This document shows positions 18,210 through 27,401 of a stretch of DNA of 37,031 bases, piece after piece. A program made the translations under genes and the position numbers. The DNA comes from Bradymonadales bacterium (lineage in GTDB: Bacteria; Myxococcota_A; UBA9042; PWKZ01). The DNA is taken from positions 1 to 37,031 of the forward strand of contig PWKZ01000256.1 in assembly GCA_003559575.1 (NCBI GenBank). The letters run 5' to 3'. Position 1 is the stretch's first letter. Every line of letters begins with the position of its first letter. Under the pieces are notes generated by a model. It searched no databases. It saw only the letters and a list, made by a program, of their open reading frames with translations, and was not told where the DNA came from.

Positions 18210-18238
18210 ATAATAGCCGTTAGAGAGGTGTTTGTAAA
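18210..18238 (-). promoter_or_regulatory. Sigma70-type promoter for gyrB
   Basis: On the minus strand, TTTACA (18238-18233) and TATTAT (18215-18210) are separated by exactly 17 bp. Each hexamer matches consensus at five of six positions. It would start transcription near 18203, about 90 nt before the gyrB GTG, and fits the aacS-gyrB gap. Not tested experimentally. Confidence 0.6.
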
Positions 18239-18243
18239 GCGGC

Positions 18244-18272
18244 CCAAGCCCATTATTTTCAAGGGCTTGGGC
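18244..18272 (-). terminator. Hairpin after acetoacetyl-CoA synthetase gene
   Basis: CCCAAGCCC and GGGCTTGGG form a perfect 9-bp stem with an 11-nt loop, about 26 bp past the aacS stop codon. There is no long T-run, so it may be a weak or Rho-assisted terminator. It separates aacS from the gyrB promoter. Confidence 0.5.
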
Positions 18273-18297
18273 GCTCGCACACTGGCCCTGGGGCGCC

Positions 18298-20253
18298 CTA
18301 ATCGCGCTGGAGCTCCTCCAGGTTCGCAAAATAGTCGAGCGACTCCGGGTTGCGCAGCGCGTCGCGGTTCAGGATGGTCTTGCCCTCGATGGCCTTTTTG
18401 ACGGCCAGCTCCACCTTTTTCATATTCAAGGTGTAGGGCACGTCGGGGGTCGGCAGAATCTTGGCCGGCACGTGGCGCGGCGAGGCGTTCTTGCGCAAGG
18501 TCAACTTGATCTTCGCCACGAGCTCATCCGAGAACGAGACGCCCTCCGCCATCTTCACGAACAGCACGACGCGCACATCGCCCTTCCACTCCTGGCCGAT
18601 GACGAGGCTGTCTTGCACCTCGTCGAGCCCCTCGACCAGGCGGTAAATCTCGGCGGTCCCGATGCGCACCCCGCCCGGGTTCAGGGTGGCGTCGGAGCGC
18701 CCGAGCATGGTCACGCCGCCGCGGTCGTTGATTTCGATGAAGTCGCCGTGGCGCCACACGCCCGGGAACATGTCAAAGTAGGCCGCATGATACCTCGCGC
18801 CGGTCGGATCTTCCCAGAAGTAGATGGGCATGCACGGCGCGGCGGCCGCGCAGACCAGCTCGGCCTGTTCACCCACGACGGGCTTGCCCGCCTCGTCCCA
18901 GGCCTCGACCTTCATCCCCAGGCACCGGCACTGCAGCTCGCCGGCGTAGACCGGCCCCATGGGGTTTCCGCCCGCGAAGCAGCCGTTGATGTCGGAGCCG
19001 CCGGAGATGGAGGCGAGCTGAATGTCGCCCTTGATCTCGCGGTAGACGAACTCGAAGCTCTCGACCGAGAGTGGGCTGCCGGTGGACAGCACAGCTCTGA
19101 GCGGCGCGAGGTCGTAGTCGGTGCGCGGCGTGACCCCGGCGTTTTGGAGCGCCGCGAGGTAGCCCGCGCTCGTGCCGAAGAGGGAGATGCGTTCCTTCTC
19201 GGCCATCTCAAAGAGCGCGCCGGGGTGGGGGTGAAACGGGTTGCCGTCGTAGAGGACGACCGCGGCGCCCACGGCGAGCGAGCAGACGAGCCAGTTCCAC
19301 ATCATCCAGCCACAGGTGGTGAAGTAGAAGATCGTGTAGTCGCGCTTAAGATCCGAGTGCAGCATGAGTTCCTTGAGCTGGTTGACGAGGATGCCGCCCG
19401 CCGACTGCACCATGCATTTGGGCAACCCTGTCGTGCCTGACGTGAACATGATGTAGAGCGGGTGGCTCGCCGGGAGCTGCTCAAACCGGAACTCTGCATC
19501 GCCGGGCGTCGCCTTGAAATCGTCGAAGAGTACGGCGCCGGGCAGCGCCCCAAGGTCGGGGTCGGCGTCGATGTATGGCGTGATGACGATCTTTTCGAGC
19601 GACGGGAGATTGTCGGCAATCTCCTTGACCCGCGCCAGGGAGTCGAAGGGCCTGCCCTTGAACGCGTAGCCGTCGGCGGCGAACAGCACGCGGGGGCGTA
19701 TTTGGCCGAAGCGGTCCAGCACCCCCTTCTTGCCGAAGTCCGGCGAGCAGGAAGACCACGTGGCTCCGATGCTCGTGGCCGCGAGCATGGCGATGATGGA
19801 CTCGGGCATGTTGGGCATGAATCCGGCGACTCGATCGCCGGGCCGGATGCCGAGCGCCCGGAGCGCCGTGGCCACCCTTGTCACTTCGCGGTACAACTCG
19901 GCGTAGGTCACGCGGCGGCGTGCGCGGTCCTCGCCCCAGAATATGAGCGCCGTGCGGTCGTCGCGGAAGCGCAGTAGGTTTTCGGCGAAGTTGAGCTCGG
20001 CGCCCTCGAACCACCGGGCTCCCGGCAGACGGTAGGGGTCGTCCACGACTGTGTGAAACGGCTTGCTGGTGCGGATTTCGGCGAATTCCCACATCGCGGC
20101 CCAGAAGTCGGGGATGTTATCGACCGACCAGCGATAGAGCTCGTCGTAGGAAGTGAAGTTCTGACCGTGCTGTTCGTTGATTCGCCTCATGAACCGGTAC
20201 ATCTCGGTGTTCTGGATGCGTTCTTCTGAAGGTTCCCAGAGCTTCTTGGCCAT
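18298..20253 (-). CDS. aacS: Acetoacetyl-CoA synthetase (acetoacetate-CoA ligase)
   Basis: Activates acetoacetate with ATP and CoA, linking ketone-body or PHB-derived acetoacetate to central metabolism. It is 651 aa, the normal length. The ANL-superfamily motifs are visible: [18 protein letters not shown] (AMP-binding), the GGSDINGCF block (A5 region), WRHGDFIEI (A7), [20 protein letters not shown] (A8) and [16 protein letters not shown] (A10, catalytic Lys region). The N-terminus W-P-S-E and [18 protein letters not shown] is typical of acetoacetyl-CoA synthetase rather than acetyl-CoA synthetase. ATG at 20253 has GGAGG five bases upstream. No beta-hydroxybutyrate genes are next to it. Transcribed divergently from the plus-strand aminotransferase. 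Confidence 0.92.
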   Translation of the reverse strand: MAKKLWEPSEERIQNTEMYRFMRRINEQHGQNFTSYDELYRWSVDNIPDFWAAMWEFAEIRTSKPFHTVVDDPYRLPGARWFEGAELNFAENLLRFRDDRTALIFWGEDRARRRVTYAELYREVTRVATALRALGIRPGDRVAGFMPNMPESIIAMLAATSIGATWSSCSPDFGKKGVLDRFGQIRPRVLFAADGYAFKGRPFDSLARVKEIADNLPSLEKIVITPYIDADPDLGALPGAVLFDDFKATPGDAEFRFEQLPASHPLYIMFTSGTTGLPKCMVQSAGGILVNQLKELMLHSDLKRDYTIFYFTTCGWMMWNWLVCSLAVGAAVVLYDGNPFHPHPGALFEMAEKERISLFGTSAGYLAALQNAGVTPRTDYDLAPLRAVLSTGSPLSVESFEFVYREIKGDIQLASISGGSDINGCFAGGNPMGPVYAGELQCRCLGMKVEAWDEAGKPVVGEQAELVCAAAAPCMPIYFWEDPTGARYHAAYFDMFPGVWRHGDFIEINDRGGVTMLGRSDATLNPGGVRIGTAEIYRLVEGLDEVQDSLVIGQEWKGDVRVVLFVKMAEGVSFSDELVAKIKLTLRKNASPRHVPAKILPTPDVPYTLNMKKVELAVKKAIEGKTILNRDALRNPESLDYFANLEELQRD

Positions 20254-20420
20254 GTCGCCCTCCGTTGCGTGTCGTTCTATTCGTCTTCGCGATCTAACTC
20301 ACAGTCCTTCCGTACCACCAATTTCGGGCGCAGGCCAACAACGCTTGTCTCTTTGGCCGCTCTCTGTTACCAAGTTTCGTCAACAAGCTGGAGGTTGTGT
20401 AGAGTCATAAAGGAGACTGC

Positions 20421-21617
20421 ATGAAAATTGAGCCCTCGCTTCGGGTGGCATCCCTTGGCGGCTACGCCTTCGCTGAAATCGATCTGAAAGTGGCCGAACT
20501 ACAGTCCTCGGGGACCGCCTGCGCCGACTTCGGCGTCGGCGATCCGCGCGATCCGACCCCCGAGCACATCTGTCGCCGTGCCCGGGAAGCCGTCATGAGT
20601 CATCGGCGGACCGGCTATCCGAGCTACGTCGGCAGCGCGATCTTCCGCGAGGCCGTGGCCGCATGGTTGGAGCGGCGCTTTGGAGTGGCGCTCGATCCCG
20701 AGCGCGAGGTGTCCTCCACGATCGGATCCAAGGAGGCGGTCTTTCATTTTCCGTTGGCCTTGCTCAACCCCGGTGATCTGGTCCTGGCGCCCAGCCCGGG
20801 CTATCCGCCGTACGCGCGCGGGACGATGTTCGCCGGCGGCGAGACCTACTTCTACCCTCTCGCCCCCGAAAACGGATTTCTCCCCGACCTCCAGGCCATT
20901 CCACGTGAGATAGTCTCCCGCGCCAAGATCCTCTGGTTGTGCCACCCAAACGCGCCCACCGGGACTGTGCTCCCACCCGAGTTTTTGGCCGAGGTGGTGG
21001 AGTTTGCCCGCCGGAACGAGATTGTCCTGGCCTCCGACGAGGCGTATAGCGAGATCTGGTTTGGGGACGAGCCGCCGCAGTCGGCGCTTCAGTTCGGCTC
21101 CGAGGGGATTATTGCCTTCCATAGCTTGTCCAAGCGCAGCGCCATGACCGGCTGGCGGGTGGGGTTCGTGGCGGGCGATGAGCGCCTCGTCGCGCTGTTC
21201 AAGAAGGTCAAGACCAACATCGACTCGGGCACGCCCAACTTCATTCAGGAGGCCGCCGTCGCGGCGCTGTCGGACGAGACCCACGTGGCCGCGATGCGGG
21301 CGAGCTATCGCCGCAAGGGCGATCTGTTGCTCGCCGCGCTGGCCCAAGCAGGCCTGGTTACCACAAAGCCCGAGGCGACCCTCTACCTCTGGCAGCGCGC
21401 GCCGGAGGGGATGAGTGGGCTCGATCTGGCCACCCGCCTCCTCGCTCCCGAGGTGGCCGTGGTGACGATCCCGGGAGCATCGATTTCGACGCCGACGGAC
21501 GGCGGGGGCAACCCCGGCGAGCGATATGTGCGGTTTGCGCTCGTCCCCGAGGAAGAAGCGATCCGCGCCGCCGCGGCGCGGATCGCCAAACTCGATCTGA
21601 GAGCGCCGGCCTGTTGA
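20421..21617 (+). CDS. Class I/II PLP aminotransferase (DapC/DapL-like)
   Basis: A 398-aa fold-type I aminotransferase. The Schiff-base Lys238 is in HSLSKRSAMTGWR. Other cofactor residues are N177 in HPNAPTG, D206 and Y209 in ASDEAYSE, and the substrate carboxylate-binding Arg in RYVRFALVP. The sequence style is close to succinyl-diaminopimelate or LL-diaminopimelate aminotransferases, but the donor and acceptor cannot be fixed from sequence. ATG at 20421 follows AAAGGAG. The following lipoprotein gene starts 15 bp after its stop, so it probably heads the operon that runs to 27997. Its metabolic link to the hydrolases downstream is unclear. Confidence 0.85.
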   Translation: MKIEPSLRVASLGGYAFAEIDLKVAELQSSGTACADFGVGDPRDPTPEHICRRAREAVMSHRRTGYPSYVGSAIFREAVAAWLERRFGVALDPEREVSSTIGSKEAVFHFPLALLNPGDLVLAPSPGYPPYARGTMFAGGETYFYPLAPENGFLPDLQAIPREIVSRAKILWLCHPNAPTGTVLPPEFLAEVVEFARRNEIVLASDEAYSEIWFGDEPPQSALQFGSEGIIAFHSLSKRSAMTGWRVGFVAGDERLVALFKKVKTNIDSGTPNFIQEAAVAALSDETHVAAMRASYRRKGDLLLAALAQAGLVTTKPEATLYLWQRAPEGMSGLDLATRLLAPEVAVVTIPGASISTPTDGGGNPGERYVRFALVPEEEAIRAAAARIAKLDLRAPAC

Positions 21618-21632
21618 AGGAGTAGTCAATCG

Positions 21633-23642
21633 ATGGTGACCACCCCCCAGTCTCTTACCGGAAACGGTCTCGCGGTCTCACGCCGGACCATCTCTTTGTT
21701 GCTCTTGATTGCGCCGTTCGTGTTCGGCTGCGAGCTTGGCCCGCCACCCGATCATGCTCTGGTTCAGGTGCTGACCGGCTCGCCCTACGAGCGGGGCTTT
21801 CAGCACGGCGAGGCGATGGCCGACCGCATTCGCTCGCTTCAGACCACGTTGCTGACCAGCTCGCTGTTACCCTACCTGAACCGCGAGCGCGCCGCTGTGG
21901 CGTCGGTGATGTTGGCTTATCGGGACAAGGACGACGACGAGTTCGAGTCCTACTATCAGAGATACCGGCGCGAATGCCTTCAGGAGTTTCCCGATGATTG
22001 CCGTATCAAGTGCGGTTTCGCATATCTGGTGATGCGCGACAGCGCCCGCTCGCTCACCCCCTATCTCCCACAGCGCTACCTGGATGAGATGCAGGGGATT
22101 GCCGACGGTGCGGGCTTGCCCTTCGAACAGATCCTGGTGCTCAACACCTTCTTCGATACTCTGCTGTCGTTTCGCGCCATCACCGCTTTCATCCGCGGGG
22201 TGCAGGCTCCTCGTGTGGAGCGGGTGCGGTTTTTGGACCTCGAGGAGCGGGGGGACTACGACGGGGCCGATCTCCCGGATGAAGACTGGGACAAGATCAG
22301 CGGCCCGCATGAGCCTAGCCCGCACGCCGTCGCCGTCGAGGTGTCGCCTCGGAGCGCGGTCGAGTTCCTGATCCACGACACCAAGCTCGAGGTAGGCACC
22401 GACCTGGGGGAGCCGCCGGGGGTTGATCCGAGCACGGTCCGCGTGCGGGTCGACGATGTTCAGTACACCTACCCCGAGGACGACGGCATCTTGCAGGTCT
22501 TCGAGGTCCCGGACGACGAGGAGCGGGTCAGGGTGGTGTTGATTCCACCGGGCGGCTTTGCCGAAGCTGCCCAGGTGTCGCTGGTGGTCCAGGCCGGAGA
22601 CTTCAACGCCATCATCGATCCGCCGCCCGAGCGGGCGCGGTTCATGCGCGACGAGCGCATTACGTTCACCACCGCGGGGTTTGGTCGCGAGAAGCACGAG
22701 GTGGCCAACCGCGATCCGACTCCAGACGGATCCATTCCGCCGTCGATTTCGTTTGCCGCGCGCGGCACCGCCACCGCCGATGGTGCGCCGCTGCTGGCGC
22801 ACCACTATGCGCTACTAGATGCCAACACGGTTCACAAACACGCGGTGCTCTCCGTCCACCACCCGGACGAGGGGGCGGCCCACGCGGTGCTCGGTTACGC
22901 GGGCTTCATCTGGGGCTTTTCCGGCATGAACGAGCATGGCCTGACCTTCGCGTTCAACAACAGCGACACACTCAACAACCCCATGACCGGGGCGTTTTTG
23001 GAAGAGCTGTTCCAAGCCGAGTTCAGCTTGCGCGGGGTCCCTATCGGGATAGTCGGCCGCGAGCTACTGGCGAGCGAGGAGACGGTCGGCGGCGCCGTGG
23101 ACTTGCTCGCGGCCGTCTCCCACACCGGCGGCTGGAATGTGCTGTTGGCCGACGCCGAGGGAGATCTTGCGGCGGTTGAGCTCGACAGCAATATCGACTT
23201 CGAGGGCGCTCCCGCTGACCGAACCGGAGCGCATGTCATCAGGCCCGATGATCGCGACGAGCACGGGGAGCCGCTGGCCGGCATCAGCGGCGACGAGCTG
23301 TATCTCGGGAGCCACTATCGCAAGAACCTCGAGGATATTCGCACCACGGCGCTGGTCTTCGATGTCCAGCCGCAGCGCTACTGGACCACCTTTTACTATC
23401 GCTCGGTGCAGGCCACCGCGGTCCTTCGCGAGCGCTTGCGCCAGGCGCTCGGCGCGCTTGATCCGGAACGCGCCAAAGCCATTCTCCGCTTTCCCGAGCT
23501 GGTCGACCAACGCGACTCGATGAACGCCGCCATCTACCAACCGCGAAGCGGGACTTTCCTGTGGGCCGCCGGTGAGATCCCGGCCACCGATGGAGTGTTC
23601 CGGGAGTTCGCGTTCGAGCCTGCCGGGGGAGATGTCAAATGA
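21633..23642 (+). CDS. C45-like Ntn-hydrolase lipoprotein (acyl-CoA:6-APA acyltransferase fold)
   Basis: A 669-aa lipoprotein: the signal region RRTISLLLLIAPFVFGC ends in a lipobox (C33). Residues about 42-185 match the helical part of peptidase family C45 (GSPYERGFQHGEAMADRI, YLDEMQGIADGAGLPFEQILVLNTFFD). The Ntn beta core restarts at about 368 (PPSISFAARGTATADG, IWGFSGMNEHGLTFAFNNSD, GGWNVLLADAEGD). Between them lies a ~175-residue beta-rich insertion absent from standard members. The position of the usual nucleophile Cys (CTxF) is Ser371. C45 proteins cleave or transfer amide-linked acyl groups and self-process; whether this one does is unknown. AAGGAG precedes the ATG. It overlaps the barrel gene by ATGA. 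Confidence 0.68.
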   Translation: MVTTPQSLTGNGLAVSRRTISLLLLIAPFVFGCELGPPPDHALVQVLTGSPYERGFQHGEAMADRIRSLQTTLLTSSLLPYLNRERAAVASVMLAYRDKDDDEFESYYQRYRRECLQEFPDDCRIKCGFAYLVMRDSARSLTPYLPQRYLDEMQGIADGAGLPFEQILVLNTFFDTLLSFRAITAFIRGVQAPRVERVRFLDLEERGDYDGADLPDEDWDKISGPHEPSPHAVAVEVSPRSAVEFLIHDTKLEVGTDLGEPPGVDPSTVRVRVDDVQYTYPEDDGILQVFEVPDDEERVRVVLIPPGGFAEAAQVSLVVQAGDFNAIIDPPPERARFMRDERITFTTAGFGREKHEVANRDPTPDGSIPPSISFAARGTATADGAPLLAHHYALLDANTVHKHAVLSVHHPDEGAAHAVLGYAGFIWGFSGMNEHGLTFAFNNSDTLNNPMTGAFLEELFQAEFSLRGVPIGIVGRELLASEETVGGAVDLLAAVSHTGGWNVLLADAEGDLAAVELDSNIDFEGAPADRTGAHVIRPDDRDEHGEPLAGISGDELYLGSHYRKNLEDIRTTALVFDVQPQRYWTTFYYRSVQATAVLRERLRQALGALDPERAKAILRFPELVDQRDSMNAAIYQPRSGTFLWAAGEIPATDGVFREFAFEPAGGDVK

Positions 23643-24862
23643 GAGTAGCGCGACTCTTTTGCGGGATTATGTTGTCGCTGGTGTTGTGTCTGCCGGCCAC
23701 GGCGCGGGCGGCGTTTACCGAGACTCTCCCGCGCGGCACTTTTTTGCTGGATCTGGCCTACAACCACTCGTATCTCTCGAACAACTGGGACGATAGAGGC
23801 AATCTCGCCCCCCTGATCGAGTCCATCGATCGCTATGAGCCCGGCGGCGGCAAGCAGGGGCGCCTCATCCCCAACGCCGACGTGGAGTACTCGGTACTCC
23901 TGATTCAGCTCCAGTACGGCATCCTCGATTCGCTGAGCTTGGCCGTGGGGGTGCCGGTGGTGCTGAACACGACGGTCAACCCGTCGTTTGCCTGGGAGCC
24001 GGGCGACTATCAACCGATCCTGGGGCGCCCGTACAGCGGCACCGATTTCTGGGAGTGGGCCGGGAGCATGGGGCAGCCGCAGCCGTCGCGCTGGGACGGC
24101 AACCGCGGTGTGTTGTCCGATATCGTCCTCGGTTTCCGATTTCGTTTCACCGACTGGATTGAAGCGTTCGAGCGCGTCGATTTGGCGATGGCGGTGAGCG
24201 TCATGGGAGCGATCCCCATCGGCCAGCAAGGCGACCCCGACGAGCCGGTGGCGGTGGGCACGACTCTGTGGGACTTGCAGACCCAGGGGGATCTGGCGTT
24301 CCATTTGAGCATCGACAAGATGTTCACTCGCGAGCTTGATGGGCGGTTGGTGCTCGGGTTGGATGTCTACTACGAGGTGTTCTTCCCGCGGACACAGAGA
24401 ACGCCCACCGGTCGCACGCACCCGCTGCTGATGGATCAGGCGCCTTACGTCGGACGCACCCATACGCTGAACCCCGGCGACTACTTCGGGTTCGCGGTGG
24501 CCGCCGACGTGGTGGCGGTGCGCGGTCCGACCCGCGCCACCTGGCTTACGGGGGGTAGTTTGCAGCGCGCCATGACCCTGCCGCCGCTCCTGACCATCTC
24601 GCTTGGCTATCGCTTCAACGCCAACAACCAATCTCGTTTCAGCTCGCGCTCCGATCTGTGGGACCACGACCAGGAGCGCCAGTGGCAAGCCGGTTATCGC
24701 AACACCCTGAGCGCCACCGCGTTGTTCAGTTTCCTGCGACTCGGGGCGCCCCTCCAGCTCTATGTGGGTTATCGGACGATGGAGTTGATTCCGGGCAAGA
24801 ACGTGCGCGCCGGGCAGGTGATAGTCGCCGGCCTGAGGGCCCCATTTGCCTTCTCTTTATAG
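23639..24862 (+). CDS. Outer-membrane beta-barrel protein
   Basis: A 407-aa exported protein with signal peptide MRVARLFCGIMLSLVLCLPATARA. The mature part is made of alternating, aromatic-edged amphipathic strands (TFLLDLAYNHSYL, VLLIQLQYGILDSLSLAVGVPV, LSDIVLGFRFRF, LPPLLTISLGYRF, LQLYVGYRTM) and ends in FAFSL, consistent with a barrel inserted by BAM. It resembles generic transporter-like or MetA-pathway-like barrels of deltaproteobacteria; no specific family is claimed. The ATG overlaps the stop of the C45-like lipoprotein gene (ATGA), and the S45 acylase gene begins 22 bp after its stop. It could bring substrates to, or export products from, the two hydrolases. Confidence 0.75.
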   Translation: MRVARLFCGIMLSLVLCLPATARAAFTETLPRGTFLLDLAYNHSYLSNNWDDRGNLAPLIESIDRYEPGGGKQGRLIPNADVEYSVLLIQLQYGILDSLSLAVGVPVVLNTTVNPSFAWEPGDYQPILGRPYSGTDFWEWAGSMGQPQPSRWDGNRGVLSDIVLGFRFRFTDWIEAFERVDLAMAVSVMGAIPIGQQGDPDEPVAVGTTLWDLQTQGDLAFHLSIDKMFTRELDGRLVLGLDVYYEVFFPRTQRTPTGRTHPLLMDQAPYVGRTHTLNPGDYFGFAVAADVVAVRGPTRATWLTGGSLQRAMTLPPLLTISLGYRFNANNQSRFSSRSDLWDHDQERQWQAGYRNTLSATALFSFLRLGAPLQLYVGYRTMELIPGKNVRAGQVIVAGLRAPFAFSL

Positions 24863-24884
24863 GTTCGCGCGAGGGAGTTGGACT

Positions 24885-27401
24885 TTGAATCGACACAATA
24901 TTGCCCCTTGGGCGGTGCTCATTGCCTTCGGTGTGCTTTGTGGCGGATGCGCCGCCAGTTCCTTTTTGGGCTATCGAATCAACCCCGACTATCCCCGGAG
25001 CAAGAGCGCCGATGTCGCGCTTGAGGGGCTCGAGCATCCGGTCGAGGTATACCTCGACGACTACGGGATCCCGCACATTGAGGCGTCGAGCGAGCGCGAC
25101 CTCATGCGCGTGGTGGGCTACATGCAAGCTCGCAACCGCTTCTTCGCCATGGACGCCATGCGCCGCCTGGCTACCGGGCGGCTCTCCGAGCTGGTGGGGG
25201 AGCGACCGCTCTACGACAGCACCACCGTCGAGTTCGATCAGGCAATGCGCGGTTGGGGGTTCGAGGGGCTGGCCGAGCAGGACGCAGAACGCCTCGATCC
25301 CGAGGTTCTGGAGCTATTTGAAGCGTTTGTCGAGGGTATCAACGCGGCGCTCGATAATCACGTGCCTTTGGAGTATCGGTTGCTGCGAGTCTCTCCCGAG
25401 CCGTGGCGGCTGGCCGACACCTTTGCGCTTGGCCGTCTCAACGCCTGGACGGTGACTCACAACTGGCAGCACGAGCTGGCTCGTTTGCTGCTGGCGCTGC
25501 ATGGGGGGCTCGCGCGCGCGCAGCGGGTCCACCCCCAGGAGCCATGGGAGGGGCTCACGAGCCTGCCGGCCGAGGGGCCGGCGCGACCGCTCGAACAGGC
25601 GGTCGCGCCTGAACTCGAGAGCTTGTTCCCCTTGGCTGCCAATGAGGGACTGGCGACCGAGGCGCGCACATCCCCCGGTCGGGCGCGGGCGGCGGTCGCG
25701 CTCACCGCCGGCGGAGCCAGCAACGCGTGGGTCGTCAGTGGGGAGCGCTCCGCGAGTGGCCGGCCGCTATTGGCCAACGACCCGCATTTGCTCCACATGC
25801 TGCCGTCGCTGCTGTACCAGCAGTCGATGCGCGCGCCGGGGATCGAGGTCATCGGCGCCGGGATGGCGGGGCTGCCCTACGTCCTTGCCGGCCACAACGG
25901 GAAGGTGGCTTGGGGGATGACCTCGGCGGTGGCCGACGCCCAGGATCTCGTCGTCGAGCGACCGGAGGGGGAGCGCCGGGTGCGCACCCCGGAGGGCAGC
26001 GCGCAGATCGAGCACGACGAGCACATCATCAGGGTGCGCGACGGTGGGAAGTTTCGCGAGGTGGCGGCGACATTTCGTCGCACGCCCCACGGGCCGCTGT
26101 TGAATGACATCTACCCCGAGCTGCTCCCTCAGGGGTCTCCTCTCGTGGCCGTCAGGAGCGCCGCGGCCTGCGGGGCGCGAAGTATCTTGGCGCTGCGTGA
26201 GGCGGCCCGGGCCAAAGACGTCTTCGAGCTGAGAGCGGCGCTTCTCGGAATGGAGTCGCCGCCGCAAGTGTGGCAAGCGATCGATCTCGAGGGGAACATC
26301 GCGCTGTTCTTGACCGGCGCGCTGCCGCGACGGCGCGGCTACCGCGGCACATTCCCGGTGCCGGGCTGGTCCGCCGACTACGGCTGGGACGGGCTCGTCG
26401 CACCCGAGGATTTGCCGTTCGTGGTCTCGCAAACGGGTTTTTTGGCACACGCCAACAACTTAATCGTCGACCCGGGCCACGGCGAGGTCTTTATTGGCGT
26501 CGACAGCGCGCCCTCCTACCGCCAGGAGCGGATCATGGCGTTACTCGAGTCCCGCGAGCGCCACTCGGCCGACGAGATGCGGGAGATGCAGCTCGACTTG
26601 AAGGTCGAGCGCGCTCGCCGGCTGGCCCCCTTGATGGTCGCGAGCCTGAGCGATCCCGAAGGTGGCCGGGAGCTCACGGCGCACGAACAGCGCGCCGTGG
26701 CGCTGCTTGACGAGTGGGACTACGAGGCCACGGTGGACTCGGCGGCGGCGGCGATCTTCTTTAAACTCTATCGTCGGGCGATCCTCCTGGCGCTCGAAGG
26801 CGAGCTTGAAGGTCCGGCGTTGAGTTTTCTGCTGGGCCAACGCTACTTCACCAACGCGGCCGATCTGTGGTTCGACGAAGAAGATCACCCGGTCTGGGAC
26901 GATCCACGCACTCCCGCGCGCGAGACACGCGGCACCGTCTTGCGGGTGGCGTTGGCCGAGGCACTCGCGGGACTCACTGATTTGCAGGGAGAGCGGCCCG
27001 AGGACTTCCGCTGGGGGGCGCTGCACGACCTCCAGTTGCGCCATCTGTTTGGGGGCCAGAGGGCGATTGCGGGTTATGTGAACTTGCCGCCGATGGAGGT
27101 GGGCGGTGGGATCGACTCCATCTGGAAGACCCATTTCGATCTCGGCAACCCCGCGCACCCATTTCGGGCCGTGGCCGGGCCGGTGATGCGCATGGTGGTG
27201 GACGCGGCCGATTTCGACGCCGGCGGCTATGTGCTCGAGACCGGCAGCTCGGGCTGGCCCGGGAGCCCGCACTATGGCGATCAGCACGAGCTTTGGAAGG
27301 AGGGGCGGCTAGTCCCCATGTCTCTCGACGCCGCGGCCGTCCGTGAGTCGGCGAAGGCGAGACTCGAGTTCGTGCCACGCACTTCAGGAGCTCAACGATG
27401 A
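24885..27401 (+). CDS. Penicillin/acyl-homoserine-lactone acylase family lipoprotein (S45)
   Basis: An 838-aa Ntn hydrolase of peptidase family S45, which cleaves amide bonds of penicillins, N-acyl homoserine lactones or other N-acyl compounds. After the signal region (AVLIAFGVLCGGC, a slightly unusual lipobox), the alpha chain starts near VEVYLDDYGIPHIEA with YMQARNRFFAMDAMRR. The predicted autocleavage site and nucleophile is Ser279 in AGGASNAWVVSG. Nearby are LLANDPHL, VLAGHNGKVAWGMTSAVADAQDL and the oxyanion-type Asn in HANNLIVDP. All catalytic features look intact. TTG at 24885 was chosen: GGGAG lies 7 nt upstream and it gives a clean signal peptide; the ORF track start is 13 codons earlier. 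Substrate unknown. Ends in an ATGA overlap with the next gene. Confidence 0.87.
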   Translation: MNRHNIAPWAVLIAFGVLCGGCAASSFLGYRINPDYPRSKSADVALEGLEHPVEVYLDDYGIPHIEASSERDLMRVVGYMQARNRFFAMDAMRRLATGRLSELVGERPLYDSTTVEFDQAMRGWGFEGLAEQDAERLDPEVLELFEAFVEGINAALDNHVPLEYRLLRVSPEPWRLADTFALGRLNAWTVTHNWQHELARLLLALHGGLARAQRVHPQEPWEGLTSLPAEGPARPLEQAVAPELESLFPLAANEGLATEARTSPGRARAAVALTAGGASNAWVVSGERSASGRPLLANDPHLLHMLPSLLYQQSMRAPGIEVIGAGMAGLPYVLAGHNGKVAWGMTSAVADAQDLVVERPEGERRVRTPEGSAQIEHDEHIIRVRDGGKFREVAATFRRTPHGPLLNDIYPELLPQGSPLVAVRSAAACGARSILALREAARAKDVFELRAALLGMESPPQVWQAIDLEGNIALFLTGALPRRRGYRGTFPVPGWSADYGWDGLVAPEDLPFVVSQTGFLAHANNLIVDPGHGEVFIGVDSAPSYRQERIMALLESRERHSADEMREMQLDLKVERARRLAPLMVASLSDPEGGRELTAHEQRAVALLDEWDYEATVDSAAAAIFFKLYRRAILLALEGELEGPALSFLLGQRYFTNAADLWFDEEDHPVWDDPRTPARETRGTVLRVALAEALAGLTDLQGERPEDFRWGALHDLQLRHLFGGQRAIAGYVNLPPMEVGGGIDSIWKTHFDLGNPAHPFRAVAGPVMRMVVDAADFDAGGYVLETGSSGWPGSPHYGDQHELWKEGRLVPMSLDAAAVRESAKARLEFVPRTSGAQR

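Noticed and set aside
18472-19440. 322-aa plus-strand ORF antisense to the acetoacetyl-CoA synthetase gene
   Set aside because: Long open frames opposite real genes are expected at this GC content; the composition is His/Arg/Ala-rich and there is no family motif.
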